Shown here: piece by piece, positions 46,936-59,900 of the stretch
How the letters are laid out: the number at the start of each line of letters is the position of its first letter
Numbering within the stretch: position 1 is the stretch's first letter
From: Apoda limacodes
Lineage: Eukaryota > Arthropoda > Insecta > Lepidoptera > Limacodidae
Direction: 5' to 3'
Length of the DNA: 64,000 nt
Assembly: GCA_946406115.1 (NCBI GenBank)
Contig: OX291545.1
Span: 8,198,001 to 8,262,000, forward strand
Translations under genes and position numbers: made by a program
Notes under the pieces: model-generated
What the model saw: only the letters and a program-made list of their open reading frames with translations
What the model was told of the DNA's origin: nothing
The model's database searches: none

Positions 46936-47784
46936 TCTTAAGAAATTATTAAAACAGATCTTTGTTTATTATTAACCTAGATCTTAAAATATGCGGAATA
47001 AACTATGTTAAAGTAGCTTAAACCTACGTTAATTCACACAGCAATATACACACACGATGGATTTCATAACTATATATAAAAATACAGTCCTTATTACTGA
47101 CTGTTTAACTTTCGAATTTTTTATTGACTAAAAATAACAATTTATAACTTTTTATTTGCAAATACGAACACATAGAGATGTAAAAACAGATCAATACCAG
47201 TACCACAATACACACACTTTATTTATTTTTAAATGTTTTTTAATTTATAAAGACAAGATAAAGGTATGTACCTATATATAAAAGTAGGCGATAAAAATAT
47301 TTTGCTTGGTCCCAAAAATTTATTGGTTGTACTTACTTATTATACATTTGAATAGATATGTATTATAATAAAAATAAAGTATGATTCTAGATAATACATT
47401 ATTTATTAGTTGCATAAAATAAAACTTATCCTGTCATAAATACTTAAATTGTGCTAATATTTTTCAGATAAATGTATAAATTGATAATATTTAATATACA
47501 TGTTTAAATGTGATGCAAAACTGATATTACCAAGCAAATAATAATAAAATTACCTATATATTCTATCGCTTATCGAAAATACGCTTAATCCGACAATTTG
47601 ATTGCCCTAATCCAGAATTTGCATAACATTTAGGTAGATAGGTACGTGACCTATAAATGACTGCCGGCTTAAGTGCATAAAAAGTGGTGTGTTATCATAA
47701 GTATTTTCATTTTGTTCACCGTCAGCAAGCATTTTTTCTTGCAAATAAGCAAATTTATATAATGTATAAAAACCTAAGGACAAA
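46936..47784 (-). other. Probable 3' UTR and flank of ck
   Basis: AT-rich sequence downstream of the ck stop on the minus strand, with several AATAAA words on that strand (for example near 47400 and 47220). The true end cannot be fixed from sequence. The + strand open frame at 47684-48067 is a shadow of the ck last exon. Confidence 0.35.
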
Positions 47785-47991
47785 TCATTTTACGCGTATA
47801 GACCTCTGTTTATTCATATTAGTGAGCATAAGAGATATGTACGAAGTGAGCAAATCGTCCATCTTATATCCCAAGGAGGTTTCGCAGAGTAGCTTGGAGC
47901 CTCTAACAAGATTGCCTATTGTCATATGGAAGTACGTGTTCCCCGATGACCAGTTGGATATTCTTGTGAACGGATGGGTCACGAGAATGTC
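47785..47991 (-). CDS. ck: ck exon 12 (terminal; end of second FERM domain)
   Basis: It follows a TTCTTACAG acceptor (47992-47993) and opens [20 protein letters not shown], then [20 protein letters not shown] and [14 protein letters not shown]. This is the F3 lobe of the C-terminal FERM domain that binds partners such as cargo adaptors and the motor tail. Stop TGA at 47787-47785. Confidence 0.93.
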   Translation of the reverse strand, partial: DILVTHPFTRISNWSSGNTYFHMTIGNLVRGSKLLCETSLGYKMDDLLTSYISLMLTNMNKQRSIRVK

Positions 47992-50900
47992 CTGTAAGAA
48001 GAGTATTTATGGTTACACAGATAACGCGATGGTTACAACATACTTGGCTTCAATTACAAAATACTGAAGTTGTGCTTAAATAGTTTCGATTAGGAAAAGA
48101 TATAAAAAACTACACTACACTATCACACATGTATAAATATACAAGCAAAATCCTGCTAAATATCTAGCACGACAATGACTAGGCGTATAGTTAGCTATGG
48201 CCTAAATATCCTTCTTCAAGGAAAAGCCTGTGCCCCTTTAGTGTGGCTTATAGCAGTTGAGGCAATAATCATTTTGATTTCACACTAAAAATTATAAAGA
48301 TAGTGTGCCCCTGCCCTTAAAATTCTTTAGTAAGTAATGCATAGTAGTACTAGTCTTATTATACTAGACTACCTCGCGGCCTAGTTGGTATTGTGGTCGG
48401 CTGCTGTGCAGAGGGTATGGGTTCGATTCCCGTTTGTCTTGATGCTCGGTATATTTATGTATGATATGCATATATTTACAAAAAAAAAAAGTAATTATAT
48501 GTATTTGTATCCGGTGTCTAGTATGCATAACACAAGCTTTGCTTACTTTGGGGCCAGACGGCGCTGTGTGTTATGTCCAAAAATATTTATTTATTATAAT
48601 GTTCTGTGGTAGTAAGTACTATAGATTGAAGTTACCTTAGTTTGGGGATGAATCAAGCTGACTCCATGTTTGTTGATGGCTATTAGCAGCAGTTCAGGGT
48701 AATTGGGCTCCGTGGTCTGCTTGACCTCAAAGAAGGCTGAACCGAACGTGGGCCACCGGTAGATGACTTTGAGGAAGGTGACCTTTGCGTCCTCAGGGGT
48801 CATGCCAGCGTCCGTGTTGTACGACGCCACTATGGCGCGCTTCCAGTCCGCTGAGCTCTGCAGCTTTATCAGGTCCGCCGGGATTAATTCACGGAGCATT
48901 TGTCTAGAAAAATAAAATAAATGTGTAAAAACCTGTTCCCAGAAGTTCTGTTACGAATCGGGAGAGATTATCATTTGTGGTCATCTGCCAACTCATAACA
49001 GTACAAACATTAAAGTACAGCTTAAGCATTAAAATAAGCTTACAGTACCTAGACTTTTTTTTTATGGTACAATAGTACAAAGATAGATCTTGTAGATAAT
49101 ACAGTATTCTTTGACATTTTTGACGATCCCAAAGTCACTGAAGAAACTTTCCATCCCTGTGTGTGTACCGTTGCACAATGGGATGTGTTTTGAGGGATTG
49201 TTCGAAATGATGCCCACGGCTACTTTCTACCAATGCACCGCTCGCCATCGGCAGGGAATTCATTCAAACTCTTTAGAACCGAAATGGTCGCGTTCAGTGC
49301 GGTTTCAGAAACTTCCTCCCGCGAACGCTTGGGTTATTGAATGAGCTCCCTGCTAAGGTTTAGCTTCTTAGAACTACAGTACGGAGTTCTTCAAGAAAGA
49401 AGTAATTAAGATTTTTAAAGAATCGATAACGATACCCCTGGTATTGCAAGCGTCCATAGGCTAAGGTGACAGTTTATATAGAGTTATAGATCATGCACAA
49501 CAAACTCACGGTATGGTCTGCAGTTCTTGCTTGTTGTCTCCAAATCGCGCGCGATAGGCGAGCGCGGCGAGACGAGCCCCTTCCTCTCTTCCGCAGCGGT
49601 GGTAACCGCGTAGAAGCTTGGGAAGTTCCTGGTGGAAGTGAAAGATCACGTCTGCTGCCCGGTCTTTGCCCGGCACCGTGTTTGTCCACAATTTCTTCAT
49701 GAAGAACACCTGGAAGTATAAAATATATGTTTAAAAATTTGATTTGATTTGATGAAACATTCTTAAAATGATCTAAATGGGCTTTAAACATGTTGTTCTC
49801 GGCAGAATACTGTGTCGATTGTATGAAACAATGAACAAGTATTTGAGGTGAAAGGTGATCTATCGGCTAATGGATTGGTTTTCAAATTGATAAATTAAAG
49901 GTGTTTATTCATTCACTTACGAATCGACCACGCACTTATCCGATTGTCATGTTTTTTTTTATTTATTACTATGTCATCTGGCCGGGATAAAGGATATACT
50001 TTGTTACTTATAGTGACGTACGAAATAAGAAGTGATGATACTGGTAAATCAAGTCGGGAAAAGGACGCTTTTGGGGCGCTTTAACCGTAGGAATTCTACG
50101 CTGAAAACTGAATTTAGCGCAGGCGGAGCGGTCGGTGCCGGTAGGCACAGTTTGTAATGTGTATTATAAAGACAAGTTGTGTTTTTTGCGCACAAAGTCC
50201 TAGTTTACTATTTATGTTATGACATTACATTGCAATTCCAGTGCAATATAATATTAATACAATACAAATACAATGCTAATAATGCCTGAAAATAAACAAG
50301 GCATTACCCACGACATACTCTTAATCATAAAAATACAGACTTGACAACCATTTAGGTGTTTTAGGTTTTCCAACTACATCTAAAATTCTCTGATTACATA
50401 CCTGGTACGTAAACTGCGGTGTAACTCCATCTCGAGCTGGGCGAGCTTTCTTAATCCAATCAGTGAGATGCCGCACAAAGTCAAAGAAGAAATCTCCTTC
50501 GGGCACCGATATAACCTTATCTGCTATCTTAACAAATAAACTAAAGCCTTCACTTGATCTGAGATTCAGTCTTTGCGCAATATTTTGACAAAAATCTTTA
50601 GCACGAGTTGAAGAGTCTACTTCAAATGCCTCATCTGTATCGTCAGGGAAATAAACTTTATGGAATATTTGTGTCGTCTTATGTTGTATTGCTTCTACTT
50701 CAACCTGGTGAGGAGGATATTTTCTCTGTCCGTTCCGCAAAGTTTTTTGTAGTCGTTGGAGAGAGTCTTGAGCAATCGGATACCTTCTTGTCCTTAGGAA
50801 CAGAGTTAGTTCCCTAAGCAACCCTTGACTGCAAGCAAACAGCCCTGTACCCAACCACATAAGCTCCCAACCTCTTTCTTCTGACATACGATTTCTATTA

Positions 50901-53900
50901 TCAGTCAACTGTTTCATTAATTGGCAATATATTTCATCACGCAAAATTTCGTGCTTTAATGGCCCATCAAAAATGTGGTCAGTGTATTCATTTCCAATAC
51001 GAGGTCGTTTCGACGGGAGATCTCCCATGTATTTTAGAATAGCTGTAAATGCAAAACAAGCTTCTTCTGCCAATTCTTCTTTGGCTTGTAATTTTTTCAA
51101 CAATGGTTGCTTTATTGGCTCTCTAGAATGTCTCCATAATTCTTCTGGTCCACCTCTTTTAGCTGTTGATAATGTTAAAGCTTTAGAAACGGTTCGTTTC
51201 GGTGGCAATCTAAAGTGATCTAAAGCGTACTCCAATAAAGTGTGTGGCTTGTCTCTAGTCTCCGTCCCATTAAGGGTACTAGTCGGAATTCGGCGGCCAT
51301 GCTGCGCACCTTCTAAACAGAATAATGCAAGAATGTCCGGTGGTGGTTTCGTTAATGCAGGCAATACATAAACAGTCTCGGCAGGAAAATCTCCTCTTTC
51401 CATAGTTCGTTCACAACGTCCTATACACCAGCCATTATTTAATACCGATTCACCTGTGCTGTCTTCCTCAAGAACAATCAGGTCTCCTTTTTGGAATGTC
51501 AAGAAACTGGATCCTTCACCAGGCGCTTTATAATCTTGTAGCGCTATCACAAATTTTGATCTCTTTTTCAGTCCTTCTAAGAAGTAAACTACTAAATCTC
51601 TAATGTCTTCCGCATTTGGACTTTGGAACGTGAACTCTTCGCCTCGAACAGTTGAAAGACTAAAGGTTTGCGTGAACACTTTATTCGTTTTTTGACTTGA
51701 AACAGTGGTAATTTCAGGAAATGAGAGCTCTAGTAACACTTGTTCCTGATCATCAACTACATAAACACCAGTCCAGTTTACTGCAATTATAACATCATTT
51801 TTCGGCAAATTCGGACCTGAATTTCTATAGGCTTCATAAAATCGGGAAAATAGTAACGGCCACTTAAACTTAGCATAGCTGACGACATCTTCTTTTACTC
51901 TGTATGCAGGAATCTTTTCTTTTACATAGTAACTCTTTTTATAAGCTTGTACAACCAAAGCACCCCATCGATCTACTGCCTTCTCAACTCCAGTTAGGCA
52001 ATAATCTGGAATGTAATTAGGTAACAACGTGTACAAACGTTCGGTATTCATATCTTGCCCGTATTCTATGTAATACTGCTGGGCCGCTATCATAGCTAAA
52101 TCCTCTTCCTTGTCACATCTATATTCTCCAAATTTCACCCCTCTTACAACTTGTTGGTAAATAAGATTCGTTGCTACTTGATCTTCAGTTGGATCATGCC
52201 ATGGAGCAAATATTTCTTTTCTAAAGAATAACCTCCAAGGCGCGTTTCTCTCTTGTGCTCCTTGTTCTTTGGCATATTGTTCGCATTGCGATATAGCGTC
52301 CATTACGTGATCTCCTCCACTCCCAAGTGAGCTGACCTTATCGAATAAAGCAATATAAAGTGAAAACCCGAACTGATCCCGTAATCCAATTTTATCCGAC
52401 AACTGATTACAGAGTTCTCGCGCCGTTGTTGCTGAATCTGCTAATAACGTTTTTGTGTTACCGTCCATAAACGTGATAGGCAACATTATTGGTTTTTTTG
52501 ACTTTGTAGCTTGAAGCTCCAGCCACGAAGGTGGTTGGTTTCTTGTTCCGTTGTTAAAAGTCCTCTTAAGACGATCTTCACAATATGGTGCATAACCTGG
52601 TGGACCTTCTCTAATGAAGGCTCTCAGGTAATTCACAAATTTTTCACTCGGAGCAAAGCATCCGACACACAGTGAAAGTAATATCCACCCCCTAGCATGG
52701 GATGACTTCGAAGGATTATTGGTGAGTTGTTTACAAATTTGGCAGTATATTTCATCTCTAAGCTCGGCGCGAAGTATTCCGTGGCCAATAATGAAATGGA
52801 GTTTTTCCAAATTAGACGTTGGCCGCGATTCTAACCATGACTGATAACTGTCCGCTGTGTATTCTTCATCCTGAAATATAAAGTATATCATTATCAATAT
52901 CTAATCTTGTGCCACAAAAATTTAATGAATTTAATAATCGTAATCAGATTTGCGGCGTCAACAAAGAACTTACCTGTAATTTTCTACGAACGTCTTCGCC
53001 AAGTTTGTTTTTTCGTTTTAGTGTTAGTGAGACAAGTTTGTGTCTAATTGATCTTGGCTTTTGTTTGTTCAAGTAAGCGTCAGGGTCAACTCCCATCATT
53101 TGCGCTTCTTGGAACTCTTTAGATCTAATAAAGTTCCTACCCAGGGTAGCTGTTACTTTTGACATTACTGATGTGTTATCTCTGTCCATTGTGTGATATC
53201 TTGGTTCTGGTAGATCTCCGGTGAAACGCAAAATGGTGATCCATAATGCTTGTGCAGCCTAAAAAATAGATTAAAAATGGTATTCAATAGCTTTAAGGGA
53301 TTGATTACCGGATTATTTTCTTTATTGTAATTTCAACACTGGTACTTACTAATTGATCACCTTGCGTGTGCAGTGGTAAAAGCGGATGTTTCAGAGGTTT
53401 TCTTGAGTATTGATGTGTGACATTTCCTTGGAAGTATGTTGCAGCAAACTTTTGAAATTTGAACTCTGAAAGATCTTCTTCGTCTTCAGATGTCGTTTGC
53501 ATTGGCGTTACCATCTGTAACACATTAAAAAACAACTCAATATTAAAATTACTTACACTTTTATTGTTATTGCTATGTACTCGTAATAAAATAGACGCTG
53601 GGCTAACGCGTTCCCTCTAAACTGTGTGGATCCAAACACAGAACTGAAGGATGGTTACCTATCTTTCCCTCAAAAATTTCAAGGCCGAATATTATAACGC
53701 GAAAACCGAAATACGTTCTTCTGTTTTTTCATGTTTAGTTACGTTACCTATAATTTTTGTAGCCAGATTTTTTAAAAGCAGCTTTCATTTAAAATTGAAG
53801 ATGAAGATGAAACATTAGCCGTATCATTATTTTTCTGTAAAATTATTATTTTTTTTATTTTATATATATTTAATAATTATTTAATTAGCGCTGCTGCATC

Positions 53901-56900
53901 TTCATTCAGTTTTTGTAAAGTCAAATATAATACAATGAGAATTAACATACATCGACTACGGTTTTGGTACGGTCGGTGGACTTTAATTGATGTATAAAAA
54001 AAGTTAAGTAATACAGGTGCAATTCGTTCCTGGCACATCGCCGGCCGCGGGCTCGCTTCGCTTGCTCAGCTCTTGCGCTGCTCACAAAGATAACCTAACG
54101 GTTTATCTCTTCATTCCTCTCCACCTAATTTCCTTTTTTTCGTTAATGTATTTGTTCGAAAGTTCAAGCTATTATAAACATTCTTAAATTTTTTGTGACA
54201 TTGCATTTATAAAAAAATATTAGGTAAAAATCTGTGAACAGCTTTCAGATAAATGTGATTCGAAGCTTCGATAGGTCACCCTGAGGGATGTTTAATTTTT
54301 TATTGCAAATTCCTTTTAGTTTTCAAAAATGAATTTAACTATATGAAAATGATTTTTTTTATGTATATTTTTTGTAAGTTTTTAAAGTTATCATTAATTA
54401 TAGAAATGTATTGTAATACACTGTACTATAATACTTCTAATAAATATTTTATTCAACAAAATCTATTTACTTGTTTCTTCGATACCCGAAATAATTTACA
54501 TAGCTCTTATGCTTAGGATTGTTTTTGTTACAAAAATTTAAACTTGAAAAATGGTGTAATTTAAGTGTCTATTTTTATATTATATCTATTTGAGCAATTA
54601 ATTACCTTTGCTTTCTATTTTTAGTATATATTTCTTTAAAATGGAGCATTACGTGCTTGCGTGTATCGCTCTTCGTTTTGCCTAATAAGTCTTGTAATGA
54701 CTTTTATTGTACAATTAAAACCAGTTTTTCAGTCCTCACCTCTTGTTGGTCCGCCCTGAGCTGTGGCAGGTCGCTGAACACCGAAGTGTCCTTTGGCGCA
54801 GGCGCCTCGCTGCTGGAGTCCGGCAGGAAATCGAACATGGCTTCTACTAGCTTGCTGTCATCAACAGGTTCGTCCTGCTTACGAGCCGCCTCTTGCAGCA
54901 GCGTCCTTTTTGCTTCCAACTGCTTCTTCTCTTCTAAAGCCAATTCGGCTTCTCGCCGTTCAAGCTCGTACATCCGCTCCTTTAACAAAATATATATCTT
55001 GCTTAACAAACCTTTACTTTACCAATAACACTTACCTGTTAAAGATCATTACTTTGACCTTCTACAAGTCAAGGTCAGTAGCTATAAAATTTGATATAAT
55101 TATCAATCATAACTCAAATTATATTTTTTTTAAATAAGTCGAACTAAATCATAACTACTTTAATTTAAAAGGCAAAATCAGAAACAACTGTGTCACATCA
55201 ACATGAACCAATACAATGTACCGTGCTATTGCAAACACACTTTAACCAGATGCTCTTCATTTCGTCCACTTTCACAGAACACAGAAGTTCATAGCACGTC
55301 TAGTCGTCATAACCAATCAATGTAATATAACACCTGGTATCTACCGGCTGGATGATTGCGTTGTGGTTCGACTGGCCCAACAGTTATCCAACCGCAGGTT
55401 TGTCTACAGGTTAGTCGCGTGTTACCTACATTACGAAGGGATTACACCTTATATGCTTCATTGCACGACAGCTATTACTAACGTTGTTATTAGGTTAGTT
55501 TCTGTTATTGCCTTTAAAATTTCACTTAGCACTCGCGAATTAGATTTATTTCTAAGTACACAATTAATTATACAATTATCGGAACCTTTCTCTAATCAAC
55601 ATATTTATGCATAAATTATTTATAAATTATTATGAATTCCAACACTTTTATATAAAAGTATAACAAAATATTTTTCTAAAAATTTAACAACGCTTTCGAT
55701 TACATGAAACAATATAGCTTCAACTTACAGCATTATAACCAGGCTGCTGCATGGAATAAAGATAACTGAAAACAATAAATTATTTTTGCCAATTTTTTTG
55801 ATTATCTTCTGAGATAAAATGTTTGCGGTGCGTTAATATGTTTGCTTAATGGACTGCTATTGATTTAATTTAAATCAATCCAATCTCTGACGATAACATT
55901 TTGATGTGAAGATACAGTATCAGATAGAAACTTCCACAAGTTTAATGGCCATGGTCAGTTGAATAAAAAGATAAAAATAAAGAAACGGCACAACGAGAAG
56001 ATGGTGATGGTAATAATTTCAGTGCGATCCGCATAAATCACGAGTCAAGCAAGATATTAATTATGATTAATTTTATCTTAATAAGTAGATAATTAATAGG
56101 CGTTAATAAGTGTTTTGTCTTGGTCTGAAACAGGACGTTATTTTGATGAATTTCTAATCTTAGTATCTTGCTTTTGAGCTTTTTTAAAGTGTGAACATTC
56201 AAACAATAAATATATATTCAACTACTACTTAGGAGCAGTAGTATAATACAACCATTTATAGAATTTAATCTTAGTATCTTGCTTTTGGGTCTACGTAGAC
56301 AACTCGAACAAAATTATTTTTGAATTACCACCAAAGTGTGAACCTTTGAGCGAGAAATATATATTTTACTACTACTCAGGAGTAGTAGTATAATAGTACC
56401 ATTAATAGAACTAAGCGATGGTACCGTGAGGAAGAAATGTTAATTACACCACAAAAATCACACCCAAATCATCTTTTTAAACCACTAAACCCGAAACCCG
56501 TTTAGTATATGTATGTTTGGCAAAAAGAACGACGCGCCGGAAAATCTTTCTCTTATACTATGAAGTGATATAAACTTCTCTAGTTTACAGTAATGATGCT
56601 AATTGAATGATCATTTTAAAAGAGTTTTGTTTGCAAACACATACAATTTTTTTTTTATTATTTCGTTAAAATATAGAGTTCTTTTATTCTTATCAAAAAT
56701 ATCTTAACAACGTCACAAATCGTCGCTTCTCTAAACTAACACTAAGACTTGTTAAAAAGTTACAAATTACTGTACAGAATTCTCGTCGAAATTCAGATTC
56801 TTACTTGACCAGTTTTACAAAAAAATAACGACTACGTAATTAGTTGTCTTTGGGTAAGTAATTAAATACGTCGCAAAGTAAAAATAACGTTTCATTGTCA

Positions 56901-59900
56901 CACATAGGTTAACCCCAAAGAAAAGAAAAAACGCTTACATATACAAAAACATTGAAACAAATTATACCATATCATTTATTTTAATTTCTGTTCCCAACTG
57001 TTCATCAAAATTACATCCTATTTCAAATTACGACAAACTGAGAACACAATATTTTAATTACTTGTTTCCTGTGTTATTGTGACGTCAACGAGATGGTAAT
57101 CTCTACTGATAATATCTAGACGTTTTATCATTATCGCTAAGATCTAATGAACTTTACAGGGGCATTGTTAAGTGTTTAGTGCCGGAAAATCTGCAGGTAC
57201 ACTTGTTTTACGTTGTTCGGAGCTTAATCATCATCAGATCATATAACATTAGGATCAAAATGTCGAAGGAACTCTCACGCAAATTTCCCTTTTTAGCTGC
57301 TATTACCGAGTGTTTATCTTGGACTGCGTGCTCTAGGATCTAATCTCACGCGTGCTGCTGGATTTCTAGTAAAGTTGGACAAATTAGGCGAAAATTTAGA
57401 ATTACTATATGATCTTACGTAAGATTGAAAGGGGAGGAGGGGTTCATTCAAGTCTTATTTGTTCTTGCATTAAAATTTTCTTAAACGTCATAAATGAACA
57501 GCCTCCAAGTTCACATGCTTCATGCTCTAGTGCAAATTTTAAAAATAATACGTAGAAGTTAAGTTGAAGTTAATAAAAATAAATACACACCCTATAGTTT
57601 TGCTCGGCAATCTCTTTGGCGCGGCTGTTACCCTGGTGCTGCAGTCTCTGTTCCTCCTGTCTGCGCAGTCGCAGCGCCTCAAAATGAGCAAGCGCTTCTT
57701 GCTTCATCCGTCGATAGCGCCGCATTGCGATTAGACGCCTTGCATGGGTCTGAATCTTCACTATAGCCCACATTTTGTGACCATACGAGCGACGCACTAG
57801 GTAACCACGAGCTGCTGCCTAGAACCAAGAAGTCACGAAATTTTATTGACAATAATAAAACTTTCGTCGTTTCAATAGCATTCGCTTATAATGTTAGCTC
57901 ACCTGCAATGAAACAATATGTCCTCGCAAATGTCTGAATCTGTGAGCCAACACTCTTGCACGGATCAAAGCCTGTAACCTGGCATAACCTACTTTCATTT
58001 TATTATATCGAATCCTTTGCAACTTTCCTCTCCAGTGACGCTGTATTAAAACAGCAGCTGCTCTCATCTTAAGGAATCTTCTCCTATACACCCAACCACG
58101 AATGGACCTTTGCAGAATCAAAATCTTTCTAGTAAGAACTCTGTCTCTTTCTTGTTCAAGAAATAGGTCGTGGGCATCCTTCAAGAACACTTTAGTGTGA
58201 CCTAACTGGTAATCAGATTTACCCAGTACCGTTGCGCAAATTTTTGCAGTGGCTGCACGACAGTCAGTTTTGTGAGCTGGAGGAACACCGGATATCAGAA
58301 ATCTGTATCTTTCAACAAATTCTTTGAAACTGTGTCTAATTGGGTAACCTGCTCTCCTTATTCTTATGGTCTCCATCATACCAGAATACCTCAGTTGTCT
58401 GCAGCAAAGGCCGCGATCGAACAGCATTGGTTTCTTAAATTCATTTGGCTTTATACAACGTATGAAAAACGGCTGACATGATCCTAAAGTTCTCATTAAA
58501 AGATCTAATGACTTTTTGAATTGAGTGGACAGTGTTGGAGTTCGTTTACGTGTTTCGGATCCCATTACAATATCTTCGTGGAAAATATGCTGCAGGAACT
58601 TGTTTGTTGAAATGTGTATCAATTGCAATAAGTCAGCACTAAATGTGTCCCGGTTTTTTTCCAGGAATCCTCTAGTATCATAAAATACAACACCAGCAAA
58701 GTGGTTGAGACCAAAACTAGTGTTAATATCAGACTTTGGCTTGAGATAATTCCTATGAAGACCATGTGTCTTATGAAGCTTAGCTAACATAGTTTGGTCC
58801 GTACCCTTTGGGAACTTTGCTTCCTCGTCGATCAAAGCCATAATATTCAATTGTTTTAGTGCAATTAAATCTAACGCATCTTGATTGTCAACAAATTCTA
58901 TATGTTGCCAATTGATTCCTTCATGATTATATTCCTCTTGTTCTAATTTGAATATGTGTCTAACGAAAAACTGCTGAAGATTTTCATTCGCAAAATTAAT
59001 GCAAAATTGTTCAAAGCTATTGTGATCGAAATTCTCAAACCCAAAAATGTCCAATACTCCAATAGCAGTGCGCATCGTTGCCTTGGGTTTGTAAATCGCA
59101 GTATTTATTTTCTTTACAATTGTTACAAAGAGGCGTCCGTAAATTCCTTTTACAAACGCATCTCTAATATCTACAGACTGTTCTCGACTCAGCGTCGAGA
59201 CGACAGTTTCTCCATGAGCAAAGAGAGTTTTTCTAGTTAATGCATTTATCAATGCTTGTATTGGTACTCCTAAAAGATTTGCAACTCGCCGAACATTTGC
59301 TTGTTCTGTAATTTCTGTCGCATCCAAATTATCAACAACCTTTGCCTCATATTTGATATTTCCGCAGTGTAACACTGCTGCTAGTAATTTTAATATTTCC
59401 CATATTTCAGGCTCAGTAAATAACAAAACTTTCATTGCTGACCGGATATCTGCAAATTCTGCAGCGTCATCTCTTCCTTCACACGTGTAACTGTTTCCCT
59501 GAAAGAATAACATAGTATGATCAGATTAAAATTCGAAATCCTCCAAACAGATAAATAGTAGTCATTTTTTAACCCATGATAACTTGTTTAGTGCAACAAA
59601 GTTTTCTGACCCGGTGGTCAAAATTAAAACTACAGTCGCGATATTGAAATAGTGTGACCTACAAACAACACTAGCGACAAACACTAAAAGACAGAAGGTC
59701 AGAAAAGTTTGTTGCACTGTAAGTTGTATGACATGTATAGCGATTACAATTATTATTTTTCAACCTATCATTCCTTATAGCTTCTTTGTATTAACTCTCC
59801 TGTGACTGATATGCAGCGGTTAAGAACGCTAATTTTTTTTTTTTTTAATCTTAAATTTAAACTTATTTTAGGTATTATAATGAGAAAAACAATGTTGTGA

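Noticed and set aside
47684..48067. 127-codon + strand open frame
   Set aside because: It overlaps the ck terminal exon on the other strand, whose conserved FERM frame explains the openness.
48372..48440. tRNA gene
   Set aside because: Same reason: tRNA-like head of a SINE with copies elsewhere in the window.
49493..49702. + strand open frame of 69 codons
   Set aside because: Shadow of ck exon 10; no domain, no splice context.
54657..55028. + strand open frame of 123 codons, serine-rich
   Set aside because: Antisense shadow of the charged ck exon 6.
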